DNA from: CTSOIL-112 sp964293815
Lineage (GTDB): Bacteria; Pseudomonadota; Gammaproteobacteria; Burkholderiales; Burkholderiaceae
Assembly: GCA_964293815.1 (NCBI GenBank)
Contig: CAXYYC010000001.1
Location: forward strand, 62,001 to 126,000
DNA length: 64,000 nucleotides
Direction of reading: 5' to 3'
This document shows, piece by piece, positions 17,800 to 28,941 of the stretch (position 1 is its first letter; the number at the start of each line of letters is the position of its first letter). The notes under the pieces were generated by a model. The model did not search any database. It was not told where the DNA came from and saw only the letters and a list, made by a program, of their open reading frames with translations. The position numbers and the translations under genes were made by a program.

Positions 17800-17815
17800 A
17801 TGCAACCAGTTGCAT
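17800..17815. promoter_or_regulatory. PadR operator candidate 1
   Basis: A perfect 16-base palindrome, ATGCAACCAGTTGCAT (seven-base arms, CA centre), 30 bases upstream of the padR-like start. It matches a second copy exactly 40 bases away. Its ATG...CAT ends resemble the ATGT-N8-ACAT layout of PadR sites. Confidence 0.7.
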
Positions 17816-17840
17816 TAAATAAAAAACCCCGTTATGATTT

Positions 17841-17854
17841 TGCAACCAGTTGCA
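17841..17854. promoter_or_regulatory. PadR operator candidate 2
   Basis: The palindrome TGCAACCAGTTGCA repeats the core of the site at 17800-17815. The centres are 40 bases apart, close to four helical turns, so two dimers would bind the same face of the DNA. It lies 178 bases before the fusion gene start. Confidence 0.7.
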
Positions 17855-17924
17855 TAATCACACAAAACCAGTCAACACCGACCAATGACATCGGCGTCTT
17901 TTAATGCGCCGCCGGACTGGCTAA

Positions 17925-21488
<3,564 letters not shown>

Positions 21489-21503
21489 CCCATTCGGAGC
21501 ACC

Positions 21504-21960
21504 ATGATTATGCACACATCCACCCAATTACAGCCCGCTGCGGCTAATACATTGACTGCTTGGCACGACATAATTGTACGATATGATTGCGCAGCGCAAC
21601 TTGGACGGACTGGAAGTTCTGGTGCATCCCGAGGCCGTTTTCCGCTCACCCGTCTCGATTCATCCGTACAGTCCCGCGCCCGCATTGATGATGGCGTTGC
21701 GCACCGTCATCACGATTTTTCAAGACTTCAACTACCATCGCCAATTCGTCAGTGACGACGGATTGAGCGTGGTGCTGGAGTTCAGCGCACAGGTGGGTGA
21801 CAAAAGTCTGAAAGGCATTGATATGATACGTTTCAATGAACACGGCCAGATCGTCGATTTTGAAGTCATGATTCGCCCGCTCAATGCCTTGCACGACCTC
21901 GCGGCGGAAATGGGCGCACGACTGGCGCAATTCATGCCCAATTACAAACGCAAGGAATAA
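21504..21960 (+). pseudogene. SnoaL/NTF2-like protein, frameshifted by a 13-base tandem duplication
   Basis: The natural start at 21504 has GGAGCACC upstream and encodes a normal SnoaL-like N-terminus to TLTAWHDII. The frame then breaks. The rest of the family sequence (AQRNLDGLEVLVHPEAVFRSPV through IDMIRFNEHGQIVDFEVMIRPLNAL) is in another frame up to 21960. Two near-identical 13-base copies lie at 21565-21577 and 21578-21590 (10 of 13 match). Removing one restores a single frame reading WHDIIAQRNLDG. A shortened product could start at TTG 21574 or ATG 21583. These folds are often polyketide cyclase-like or of unknown function. It follows the fusion gene by 15 bases. Confidence 0.75.
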
Positions 21961-21971
21961 AGCAAACCCAC

Positions 21972-22703
21972 ATGACCGCTAAAAATCTGTTGGAAACACT
22001 CGCATCGCTGGGTCTATGGCCGGTTTTACTACCCGAGGCGTTATATACCCATCGAGTCACGCCGCGCTTACCCGAACCAGACGGCGCGCGCGAAGGCGGC
22101 AACGCGGATTCGAGCAAACCGGCATTAAGCGTATTGATTACCGGCGATTCGGCCGCTGCCGGCGTGGGCGTCGCACATCAGGATCACGCTCTGTGCGGTC
22201 ACATTGTGCGCGAATTAAATCCAGCATTTAACCTCACTTGGCAACTGGTCGCACAGTCGGGCTATACCACGCCCGACATCATTCAGCGATTGCGCAGCAC
22301 TCCGGCGCGAGCATTCGACGTGGCCGTTCTGTCAATGGGCGCCAACGATGCGCTGTCACCACGGCGATTAAGCACTTGGCTCTCGCATCAGCAGCAACTC
22401 ATTGATCTGCTCCGTGAGCGTTTTCATGTTCAACACATCATCTTCTCATCGCTGCCACCGATGCATCTGTTTCCCGCGCTACCACAACCGCTGCGCTGGT
22501 TCCTCGGATTGCGCGCGCAAAACTTCACCGATGCCTTAAAAACCATACTGCCCTCAGAACCTCAACATCATCTGATACCGCTGGCCTTGCTCGAAGGCGA
22601 TCAAATACTGGCTTCAGACGGATTCCATCCGGGCGCGGATACCTATGCGTATTGGGGTCAAGAAGTAGCGCGAATCATCAAGAATTGGTATGTGACCGCT
22701 TGA
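21972..22703 (+). CDS. SGNH/GDSL-type hydrolase
   Basis: A 243-residue esterase-like protein. Block I is ITGDSAAAG (nucleophilic Ser about residue 60), block III is SMGANDA, and block V is SDGFHPG with the catalytic Asp and His. This is the SGNH fold used by acyl esterases and thioesterases. An N-terminal hydrophobic stretch (about 6-24) could be a membrane anchor or weak signal. It follows the SnoaL-like gene by 11 bases and is probably the last gene of the transcript starting with the dienoyl-CoA fusion. An acyl-CoA- or lipid-related role is inferred from context. Confidence 0.88.
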   Translation: MTAKNLLETLASLGLWPVLLPEALYTHRVTPRLPEPDGAREGGNADSSKPALSVLITGDSAAAGVGVAHQDHALCGHIVRELNPAFNLTWQLVAQSGYTTPDIIQRLRSTPARAFDVAVLSMGANDALSPRRLSTWLSHQQQLIDLLRERFHVQHIIFSSLPPMHLFPALPQPLRWFLGLRAQNFTDALKTILPSEPQHHLIPLALLEGDQILASDGFHPGADTYAYWGQEVARIIKNWYVTA

Positions 22704-22792
22704 TTATCAACGATGCTCAGAAAACCGAAAAGGCGTGAGCATTCAATCACCTTCGGCTCTTTACTCAAGCAAAAGAAGCCCAGCAAAAGACA

Positions 22793-22826
22793 TAAAAAAA
22801 TCCCAGTCGTTTTACTGGGATTTTAC
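22793..22826 (-). terminator. Terminator left of attL, probably the original tRNA-Leu terminator
   Basis: The stem AAATCCCAGT, loop CGTTTT, ACTGGGATTT has a run of T on the minus strand. It lies immediately beyond the left att site in the direction in which tRNA-Leu is transcribed. Before integration it would have stood just downstream of the tRNA 3' end. Confidence 0.7.
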
Positions 22827-22830
22827 TAAC

Positions 22831-22850
22831 TTGGTGCGAGGGAGGGAATC
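22831..22850. repeat. Left attachment site (tRNA-Leu 3' fragment)
   Basis: TTGGTGCGAGGGAGGGAATC matches the 3' end of tRNA-Leu at 32351-32371, except for one missing C. It marks the far boundary of the element. Confidence 0.85.
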
Positions 22851-22902
22851 AAGTTTGCCTCTAAAAGCCGCATAAATAGGCGATTCGTACTTTTAAAAGT
22901 CA

Positions 22903-22928
22903 AATCTGATACACAATCTGATACACAC
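22903..22928 (+). repeat. Integrase arm-type repeat, left (two direct copies)
   Basis: Two direct copies of AATCTGATACACA lie next to each other. The same double box occurs at the right end (32141-32166), with a third, inverted, copy at 32103-32116. Repeats shared only by the two ends of an integrated element are typical arm-binding sites for tyrosine integrases. Confidence 0.65.
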
Positions 22929-23209
22929 TTTTAAAAATGGGTAGGCAAATTCAAGCAAAAAACCGACGCTCACCACCTTCAATAAAACAGGTGAACAAAA
23001 CACCGCCACCACGCCCGCACCTCACCCAAAAAATACGCAATAATTCCATGAGAAAAAACAATCGTCGGGTTCGATTCCCTTTTGCGAGATAGAACCAGCC
23101 CACTAAAAATGCCTCTAAATCTGTCACGAACGGTTTTTCACGCTCAAAATCACCCAAAAAACCGACCACGGCCAAACCCGCGCCAGATCAGCGTTTAAAA
23201 AACCAAACC

Positions 23210-23297
23210 CAGTAAAGTTCACGGTTGGAATGAAGAACCACCGTTCAAACCCTGATAAACACTGAAAAAATATGTTTCCAGTAAATTTCACGGTTGG
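23210..23297 (+). repeat. Pair of 19-base repeats, left end
   Basis: CAGTAAAGTTCACGGTTGG occurs at 23210-23228, and a copy with one difference at 23279-23297. The inverted complement is at 30549-30567, beside the right-hand motif cluster. Function unknown. Confidence 0.65.
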
Positions 23298-23384
23298 CGA
23301 GCGATTTCCCTTCGAAAACCTTATAAATAGGGCGTTTGTATTTTTGAGAACTCATGAATGTTTTTTTATACCTTGTTTTTTTAG

Positions 23385-23498
23385 TTGGGGCAATTGGGAC
23401 AAGTAAAAAATCGCCCTGAAACCCGCATCAAATGGGCTTATACGCGCCCCAAGCATCACTTGGGACAGCACTGGGGCAAAGTATAAAAACTTGGGGCA
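23385..23498. repeat. Iteron-like cluster, left (six TTGGGRCA motifs)
   Basis: Motifs at 23385-23392 (TTGGGGCA), 23394-23401 (TTGGGACA), 23446-23453 (inverted, GCCCCAAG), 23460-23467 (TTGGGACA), 23471-23478 (CTGGGGCA) and 23491-23498 (TTGGGGCA). A matching cluster lies at 30348-30462. The two could be binding sites for the element's replication protein. Confidence 0.6.
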
Positions 23499-23664
23499 AA
23501 TTGGTTGTTAATGATTTTTAGTATTCAGAAATTAAACCCCCCAGAGATATTGATTAAATCATGCGATTCCCAAATTGGCATAGAACAGGGGCTAAAACTT
23601 CTCAAATTCTGGAATTGGTGAAATTTGAGGAATATCAGCCCCCGTTATTTTTACCAAAAACAAT

Positions 23665-23698
23665 AAAAAACGCACTGATTCGGCTCAATGCGTTTTTT
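23665..23698 (-). terminator. Terminator of the primase operon
   Basis: The stem AAAAAACGCA ... TGCGTTTTTT with a 14-base loop lies 19 bases after the primase stop and gives a T run on the minus strand. Confidence 0.75.
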
Positions 23699-23716
23699 GT
23701 TCTTAGTGGGTTGGGT

Positions 23717-26700
23717 TTAACAAAATACTTGTGAACTGATGACATAGCACCGTGTTTTTTTGCCGCCCATCATAGGCAGGCGCTCAGACCTTGTAAAACT
23801 TTTGCTACTCTCAGGGATTAAAATACCTTTCTCAACAAGCAACCTGCAAACGGCTCTATGGTTAAAGTCTGCGCAAATCTCACTTTTAAACGCCTCAGCG
23901 AACACATACCAGCGGCGATCTTCGCCCTTGGTCTTCGTCCATTTTGGTTGTGATGGGTCTTGTTGCCATTCGTCATGCGGTGTTTCCTGATAATCCACAT
24001 CCGCCCCGTTCGCATCGAGTACGCGCACATAGCCTGCCATTTTCGCAGTTCTTTGGGCGTGGTCATCATCCGCTCGCCGCCATGACTGAAAGCGCGCTTC
24101 TTGATTCTGTTCAAACCATGCCCGTACCTGTGCCAGTATTTGCGCATCCTCCGAACTGCCCAAACCGCCGCGCGCCTCTACCCACTCATCAAAACAGATT
24201 TTAGCCGCTATTTCAGCCTCATCTTTTACCCAGCCGGTAATCCCAGCGGTTGAAGCCAATTCACCCGCTACCGCCACCAGCGCAAAGCGTTCAGCCACCC
24301 GCCGCACTTGACCACTTGCATGAGAAGGAATCCAACTATTAACCAAAGTCACGACATCGCGCTTCAACGAATCACGCAACGCCTTATGATTCGCCTGTAC
24401 GTATTCGATGAACGCCAATCCAGCAGTGCCGTAACATTCGCGCGTCGCCGATTTCAACGCATCGCTAAAATCCGCGCCGCCGTTATTTTTGTCATAGCGT
24501 TCAAATACGCTTCCATCTGAGGCCGCCGCGTCCAAACTAACAAAACGCACATCTTGCCCCGCCTTGAGTTTCTGACCGCCTTCACGCAGTACTTGATCGA
24601 AATCCTTTTCACCGCTGGATAACAACATCAAACGCCAACCATCGGAAGGACGTAAACCGCCGGTACGGTGTCCGCGTCCTTTGCCCGCCTCATTGCCGAA
24701 CATATACATGACCTCGCCAATGCTCTTGACATCCGCCTGCCCAATTTCGTCCAACAATAACACGGTATCATTGTACTGTGACGCAGTAGCCTCCAATGCC
24801 GTACTGGTGTTATACCAAGTTTTCATAAACTTGTGCGAGCCATACACCGACGCGGCCAGATACATCAATGTGGATTTACCTATGGATGAATCACCGACCC
24901 AGTGAAATCCGCCGGACTGTATCCCCGTTAATCCCAGCAAAGTACCTGCAAAAGCGCACGAAATCGACAGCACAGGGCGCGAATTACGAGCGCATGGCAT
25001 GGCGACGCGTTCGCGCCAATCGGACAGCGTACCAGCGCTTGCATACAGCCTATGATTACTCTGTTCGCTGTAATACATTAACCGTTCGTTTTCATGCTCG
25101 CCACTGGACTTATTGAGCGTTACCGCATCGCCAAAAGTCACATCAGGCAATACGAATGCACCATTGAACCAGCCCGTTTTACCGATCAAATTGAAGCGCT
25201 CAAATGAAACCGCTTGATTAAAGAAGTCACGCAATTTATTCCGTGCAGACGAACCCACACCCAGCCGAAAATCATAATCTGATAGGTGCTTAATGAAGCC
25301 CTCACCACTATTCACATCAGCCAAAAGCACTACACGCCGCACCCACAAATCATCAGATTGCTTTATCTCCACCAAGAACCCAAACCCCGAACGGTCATCC
25401 AATTCATGCGTCCGAGTATAGACAGTGGCCACAATGCGAATGGGTGAGCCAATGCGTTCATCCCGTTTCTGCCACGCGTCGCCATTCTTGACGAATGAGC
25501 AATAAAACAAACCGTCATCGGTCAAGAAAAACCCTGTATCGACACTTCTTTCAAAACGTCCATTTTTACCGCGTGCGGTATTGGCCGCCGCCTGCGCAGA
25601 TGGTTCTGACGGTTCAGATTGCAATGGCTCAGTGTGCGCCGATTCGGTGGCCGTGTGTGCATCATCAGCCGAAGGTGAGAGCGCGGACACAGGCACAAAC
25701 GCGGTCAAACATGCCTCAATCTGCGCCTTGACCACATCCACGCCCAAACGCACCGCTAAATCGTTAAAATCGCTTTCAGTGGCTTCTAATCCATCGGGCA
25801 CGCACACCATCGCACCCACCAATCCCGCCGCCTTGTGCGCTGATTCCACGCCGGTATTGTGGCCGGTTTTGGCGTGGGTCTGACTATCGTTATCCGCACA
25901 AATCAGAATCCGCGCATCGGGATAGCGTGAACGTAATGCCAGACAAACAGGCTTCAAGTTGCCCGCGTCAAACGCCACCGCCACAGGGTAGCCCGTGACC
26001 TCGTGCAGACTGGCCGCCGTGGCGTAACCCTCAGCCACCAATAACACGCCCGCCACAGGCTCAGAATTGCCCTCTGTGGGGTTATCTATGGGCGTGTGAA
26101 TCAAGTGCCACAATCCTGACTTGCGACCGTTCTTTAGAAACAACTTCGTGCCATCGGGCTGAATCCGTTGCAGATTCCACAGCGTGCCATCCGCATTACG
26201 CAAAGGCACAAGCAGATTAAACGCCGCGCCTACGGCCTCAAACCGCACGCCGTGCGCCTTCACCAATTTGCGGCCAAGGTACAAATGCGGGGCGTGCTCA
26301 ATGGCTTTGCCCCAAATCTTTTGAGCCTGTGTTTGGGCTTGCTTTTGGCCGCGCTCAATCGCCGCCGCCTCACGCTCTGCCTGCGCCTTGCGTTCTGCCT
26401 CACGCTGTGCGCGTGCCTCTGGGGTTAATTGCTCATGGGGTGCATTCACTGCCTGCGCCTTGGGGTCAAATCCCGCTTGTTTGGCCGCATGAATCAGTGA
26501 TCCGATACCGACACGCCCACCGGCTTTAAAACTCTTCCAGCGGGTTTTACAGGCCGCCGCGTCGTAGTTGGCCGCGCCTGCACTCCACTCATCCCACAGC
26601 GTAAAACCTGAATCGCCATACTCGGATTTCAGCGCCATGCCGGATTTAACCCATACATCAGTGTCCGACGCATCAAGCCACAGCAATGCCCGCTGTGCGG

Positions 26701-26728
26701 TGTCTATGGTCACGGGATATTTACTCAT
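23717..26728 (-). CDS. Primase-helicase: PriCT_2, Toprim and DUF927 domains
   Basis: A 1003-residue replication protein. The start at 26728 has AGGGG upstream and overlaps the TGA of a 40-codon gene. Residues about 1-90 match the PriCT_2 primase C-terminal-type domain (WVKSGMALK, FTLWDEWS, WKSF). A charged Ala/Glu/Gln coiled segment spans about 105-145. A Toprim domain follows (VLLVAEGYATAASL, ILICADND). The C-terminal DUF927 helicase-like domain has Walker A GDSSIGKST and Walker B VLLLDEIGQ. Such proteins start replication of phage satellites and integrative elements. It probably acts on the TTGGGGCA clusters, which is inference. Confidence 0.88.
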   Translation of the reverse strand: MSKYPVTIDTAQRALLWLDASDTDVWVKSGMALKSEYGDSGFTLWDEWSAGAANYDAAACKTRWKSFKAGGRVGIGSLIHAAKQAGFDPKAQAVNAPHEQLTPEARAQREAERKAQAEREAAAIERGQKQAQTQAQKIWGKAIEHAPHLYLGRKLVKAHGVRFEAVGAAFNLLVPLRNADGTLWNLQRIQPDGTKLFLKNGRKSGLWHLIHTPIDNPTEGNSEPVAGVLLVAEGYATAASLHEVTGYPVAVAFDAGNLKPVCLALRSRYPDARILICADNDSQTHAKTGHNTGVESAHKAAGLVGAMVCVPDGLEATESDFNDLAVRLGVDVVKAQIEACLTAFVPVSALSPSADDAHTATESAHTEPLQSEPSEPSAQAAANTARGKNGRFERSVDTGFFLTDDGLFYCSFVKNGDAWQKRDERIGSPIRIVATVYTRTHELDDRSGFGFLVEIKQSDDLWVRRVVLLADVNSGEGFIKHLSDYDFRLGVGSSARNKLRDFFNQAVSFERFNLIGKTGWFNGAFVLPDVTFGDAVTLNKSSGEHENERLMYYSEQSNHRLYASAGTLSDWRERVAMPCARNSRPVLSISCAFAGTLLGLTGIQSGGFHWVGDSSIGKSTLMYLAASVYGSHKFMKTWYNTSTALEATASQYNDTVLLLDEIGQADVKSIGEVMYMFGNEAGKGRGHRTGGLRPSDGWRLMLLSSGEKDFDQVLREGGQKLKAGQDVRFVSLDAAASDGSVFERYDKNNGGADFSDALKSATRECYGTAGLAFIEYVQANHKALRDSLKRDVVTLVNSWIPSHASGQVRRVAERFALVAVAGELASTAGITGWVKDEAEIAAKICFDEWVEARGGLGSSEDAQILAQVRAWFEQNQEARFQSWRRADDDHAQRTAKMAGYVRVLDANGADVDYQETPHDEWQQDPSQPKWTKTKGEDRRWYVFAEAFKSEICADFNHRAVCRLLVEKGILIPESSKSFTRSERLPMMGGKKTRCYVISSQVFC

Positions 26729-26847
26729 GCGCCACCCCTTTGTGCATTGACTGCATCGCGGCACAGTTGTTCTATGATGGTATCGGCTGAATCAAGGTAC
26801 TGTAATGCCTGCCGCGCGGCGTCTATAGTCACGGGGTATTTACTCAT
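26725..26847 (-). CDS. 40-codon gene, partial duplicate of the primase N-terminus
   Basis: The first nine codons (MSKYPVTID) match the primase start exactly. Similarity continues to about residue 22 (AxxAL.YLD..DT), and then the sequence diverges to a Gly-Gly-Ala end. It begins inside the stop of the upstream gene and ends in a TGA that overlaps the primase ATG, so the overlaps would couple translation through it. It may be a leader peptide left by a tandem duplication of the primase start. There is no evidence for a function of its own. Confidence 0.5.
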   Translation of the reverse strand: MSKYPVTIDAARQALQYLDSADTIIEQLCRDAVNAQRGGA

Positions 26848-27229
26848 GCGCGACCTCGTGCGAACTCAGTTCTTTACTGGTGTGCAGTAGCATGGCGTCG
26901 GCCTGATCGCCTAAGTGGTGCATGGCGGTGACGCACATCCGCATGATTGCGCCGCGCTGTGACACGGTAAAAACCGGCTGTGCGTTGGTCTCTTGTGCCG
27001 TGTCATCTGCTTCTAACATCTCCATGCACACGGTCAAACCCTGCACCATATCATTGACCGTGGCGGTAAAGTCGGCACTGGCTTGGAGGTATGGGGAGGC
27101 TTTTTTGAGCCGTTCCGAATCAAACCACTCATGCGGCGACCAGTCACCCACGCGGTTTAATTCCACAGGGTGAGCGGCGTAATTGAATGATGAAGTGTGT
27201 TCGGGTTGAACATGGGTATTTTTAGGCAT
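26840..27229 (-). CDS. Hypothetical protein of the satellite operon
   Basis: A 129-residue protein with no family I recognise. The start at 27229 has TTGGAGGG five bases upstream; in-frame codons further upstream overlap the previous gene and are less likely. The sequence is acidic and helical, with two Met/Cys-rich helices (GLTVCMEMLEADD; MRMCVTAMHHLGDQADAML). No signal peptide or membrane segment is visible. Its start overlaps the stop of the Ash/Icd-like gene by eight bases, and its stop overlaps the 40-codon gene, so it is tightly embedded in the operon. Confidence 0.65.
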   Translation of the reverse strand: MPKNTHVQPEHTSSFNYAAHPVELNRVGDWSPHEWFDSERLKKASPYLQASADFTATVNDMVQGLTVCMEMLEADDTAQETNAQPVFTVSQRGAIMRMCVTAMHHLGDQADAMLLHTSKELSSHEVAHE

Positions 27230-27455
27230 GATGCCCTCCAAGGTTTTGAGATTGAAAACCACCAATAAAGGCGGGGGAACTCTCACAGCCTTGGGCTGTT
27301 GGGACGTTACCGTTACCCAATTCCCCCAAAGCTGTACGGATACCCGCGCGTGTAGACGCACGTTTACCCAGATTCGGGGAATAAAATAACCGCGTTGCAG
27401 ACGCGGGGCACTGCCAAGGATTGAGAGAGATTGAATTGTAACGTAAATTGTTCAT
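27222..27455 (-). CDS. Phage Ash/Icd-like small protein
   Basis: A 77-residue protein; AAGG seven bases before 27455 supports the start. The stretch SPNLGKRASTRAGIRTALGELG followed by NVPTAQGCESSPAFIGGFQSQNL has the look of the Ash / host-division-inhibitor (Icd)-like proteins of P4-type satellites, with the basic, Ser/Gly-rich middle and the sequence leading straight into the next gene. In P4 such small products affect host functions. Family assignment is by resemblance and needs a profile search. Confidence 0.5.
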   Translation of the reverse strand: MNNLRYNSISLNPWQCPASATRLFYSPNLGKRASTRAGIRTALGELGNGNVPTAQGCESSPAFIGGFQSQNLGGHHA

Positions 27456-27469
27456 ATTGAACCTTGTTT

Positions 27470-27796
27470 TTATATCTTGTGTTGTTTGTTGACCCACCGC
27501 CGTATAGCGTGCGCGTCCCATTCGTTGCGCTGATATTTGGCATTGAGTTGAGCCAATGGGACAATACCACGCTGGCCATCGCGCTCAAATCGCTGTTTGC
27601 CATAGCCTTTGACGTGGGGCAGTTTGCAAATTTGCCGCCACAGTACGCGGCCACAGGTGGGCAATTCATCCAGTGTTTTACAGACTTTCAGCGCTTGCCG
27701 TTTGGATGGCATGAGCCGTATCAGCGGGATGGGTTTGCCATCTGTCCAGCCATCCGCGTGCCGCATCTCAAGCGTTGTATCGTGTCTCATATTCAT
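27470..27796 (-). CDS. AlpA-like DNA-binding protein, copy 3 (divergent)
   Basis: A 108-residue basic protein. AGGGG upstream supports the start at 27796. The segment ELPTCGRVLWRQI ... NEWDAHAIRRWVNK follows the same layout as the two upstream genes: LP-x-x-G-x-hydrophobic-x-W-x-Q at the start and W-D-x-x-x-hydrophobic-R-R-W/Y at the end. In the best-conserved copy this is the AlpA/excisionase-type winged helix. This copy has the least conserved middle. It lies 14 bases before the Ash/Icd-like gene. Confidence 0.6.
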   Translation of the reverse strand: MNMRHDTTLEMRHADGWTDGKPIPLIRLMPSKRQALKVCKTLDELPTCGRVLWRQICKLPHVKGYGKQRFERDGQRGIVPLAQLNAKYQRNEWDAHAIRRWVNKQHKI

Positions 27797-27841
27797 ATCA
27801 TTCCCCTATTTCATCTGATCGCTCATCTGGTGACACAAGCA

Positions 27842-27873
27842 CGGTTTGAATCTCATTCCAGAGTGAAGGCGGT
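27842..27873 (-). repeat. 32-base leader repeat before AlpA-like copy 3
   Basis: This 32-base stretch is repeated with a single difference at 28418-28449. Each copy lies in the upstream region of an AlpA-like gene (46 and 28 bases before the start codon). They may be duplicated leaders or regulator binding sites. Confidence 0.65.
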
Positions 27874-27916
27874 TGATTCGTCGCATCATTAGCGCCGCCT
27901 ATACTCATTATTCGGA

Positions 27917-28390
27917 TTACGCTTGTGTGGGCGAGGATGGCTTCGCTTTGGTCGCTTTGACCCGCATGTGGTTACGAATAACATAGCCCTGATTAAATGC
28001 TGTCTTCGCTAATTGTGGGTTGTGCTGGTACGCGTATAGACGCATTAACTTACGGCTTTTGGTGTTTGGGATGTAGCCATCATATAAAACCCCTGCCCAC
28101 ATACAGCGCAGTTGGTGAAATGCTACGGTCTTGGCTCGGTATGCCTTAGGGTCATCCAAATAACGTCGCACTTCCTCCACATCCCAAGAGTGCGTAACGC
28201 CGTTTTCAGTCGCAAAAGCGAAGGTAGGCGGCGCGCAACTGCGTTTGGATAGGGATAACCACGCCTCAAATGTACGATCCACCAACGGGGCGATTTGATG
28301 CCATTGCACACGTCCAGATACAGGCAATTGCTCCGTGCCCACAATCTCAGTTTCCAAAGCAAAAACAGTTAAATTAATCATTAATTTCAT
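27917..28390 (-). CDS. AlpA-like DNA-binding protein, copy 2 (with C-terminal extension)
   Basis: A 157-residue protein; AAGGA eight bases upstream supports the start. Residues about 21-80 align with copy 1 (QLPVSGRVQWHQIAPL ... APPTFAFAT ... WDVEEVRRYLDDP). A C-terminal extension of about 75 basic residues is absent from the other copies. AlpA-type proteins act as excisionases or transcription activators in P4-like elements. The extension could change DNA binding or partner choice. Confidence 0.65.
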   Translation of the reverse strand: MKLMINLTVFALETEIVGTEQLPVSGRVQWHQIAPLVDRTFEAWLSLSKRSCAPPTFAFATENGVTHSWDVEEVRRYLDDPKAYRAKTVAFHQLRCMWAGVLYDGYIPNTKSRKLMRLYAYQHNPQLAKTAFNQGYVIRNHMRVKATKAKPSSPTQA

Positions 28391-28417
28391 TTTTCATTTC
28401 CTTTCACCGCACAATCG

Positions 28418-28449
28418 CGGTTTGAATCTAATTCCAGAGTGAAGGCGGT
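28418..28449 (-). repeat. 32-base leader repeat before AlpA-like copy 2
   Basis: Partner of the repeat at 27842-27873 with one base different. No equivalent was seen upstream of copy 1. Confidence 0.65.
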
Positions 28450-28501
28450 GTACTGACACGGCGAAGAAGCCCGCCAATGCCTTCATTTAACGGATAGGGT
28501 T

Positions 28502-28765
28502 TTAGGCTTGCGCTTGATTTTCGGGCGTGCGTGACGCATCAGCGTGGTAGGTGTAACGCATCGGGTCTGCTAACCAGCGGTGACATTCCGCCGCATCCCA
28601 CATAGTGCAACGGACACTGAATCGAATCGCAGGCGGCGCTTTACCCTCGATGGATAACTTGCGCCATGTCTCACGACTGATGGGCATAAAGGGTTCTAAT
28701 TGGCTCCAGCGTAATTTGCCGGTTTTGGGTAACTCTTGCGGTATATGTCGCTTGTGATGTTGCAT
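28502..28765 (-). CDS. AlpA-family phage regulatory protein, copy 1
   Basis: An 87-residue protein with AGGTG ahead of the start. ELPKTGKLRWSQLEPFMPIS, ETWRKLSIEGKAPP and MWDAAECHRWLADP make up a winged-helix of the AlpA/excisionase kind. In P4-type satellites AlpA activates integrase or promotes excision. It is the first gene of the leftward operon that ends with the primase. Confidence 0.75.
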   Translation of the reverse strand: MQHHKRHIPQELPKTGKLRWSQLEPFMPISRETWRKLSIEGKAPPAIRFSVRCTMWDAAECHRWLADPMRYTYHADASRTPENQAQA

Positions 28766-28897
28766 ATTTCACCTACAGATTGAACGGTTTGGCCGCTTGC
28801 GCCTTGCTTGCGGTATGGTGAAATAATGAGCAATCCAGCCGAATATTGACAGCAGTACACTTGTGTACTGACGCAAATCATCCGGCCATATGAATGC

Positions 28898-28926
28898 AAA
28901 AAAGCCCGTAAGGGTTATACGGGCTT
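28898..28926 (-). terminator. Terminator of the 193-residue gene
   Basis: The stem AGCCCGTA ... TACGGGCT has a seven-base loop and a T run on the minus strand. It separates the 193-residue gene from the AlpA operon, which therefore must have its own promoter. Confidence 0.75.
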
Positions 28927-28941
28927 GTGAATTGAGGCTGA

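Larger units (their letters stand above)
22704..23716. other. Left end of the integrative element: non-coding, repeat-rich
   Basis: About 1 kb without a convincing gene. In order it holds a terminator (22793-22826), the left attachment site (22831-22850), a copy of the element's end repeat (22862-22890), paired CTGATACACA boxes (22903-22928), and two 19-base CAGTAAAGTTCACGGTTGG-type repeats (23210-23228, 23279-23297). A second end repeat follows (23313-23340), then six TTGGGGCA-type motifs (23385-23498) and the primase terminator (23665-23698). Confidence 0.75.

Noticed and set aside
23067..23079. tRNA T-arm-like sequence GGGTTCGATTCCC
   Set aside because: No complete cloverleaf can be drawn around it; it may be an old att remnant, but the evidence is too thin.
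22951..23175. 74-codon minus-strand frame near the left end of the element
   Set aside because: It lacks a ribosome site and reads through a tRNA T-arm-like sequence, which commonly gives spurious GNRTR-type peptides.
27364..27669. 101-codon minus-strand frame across the Ash/Icd-like and AlpA-like copy 3 genes
   Set aside because: It overlaps two better-supported genes with ribosome sites and shows no family features.
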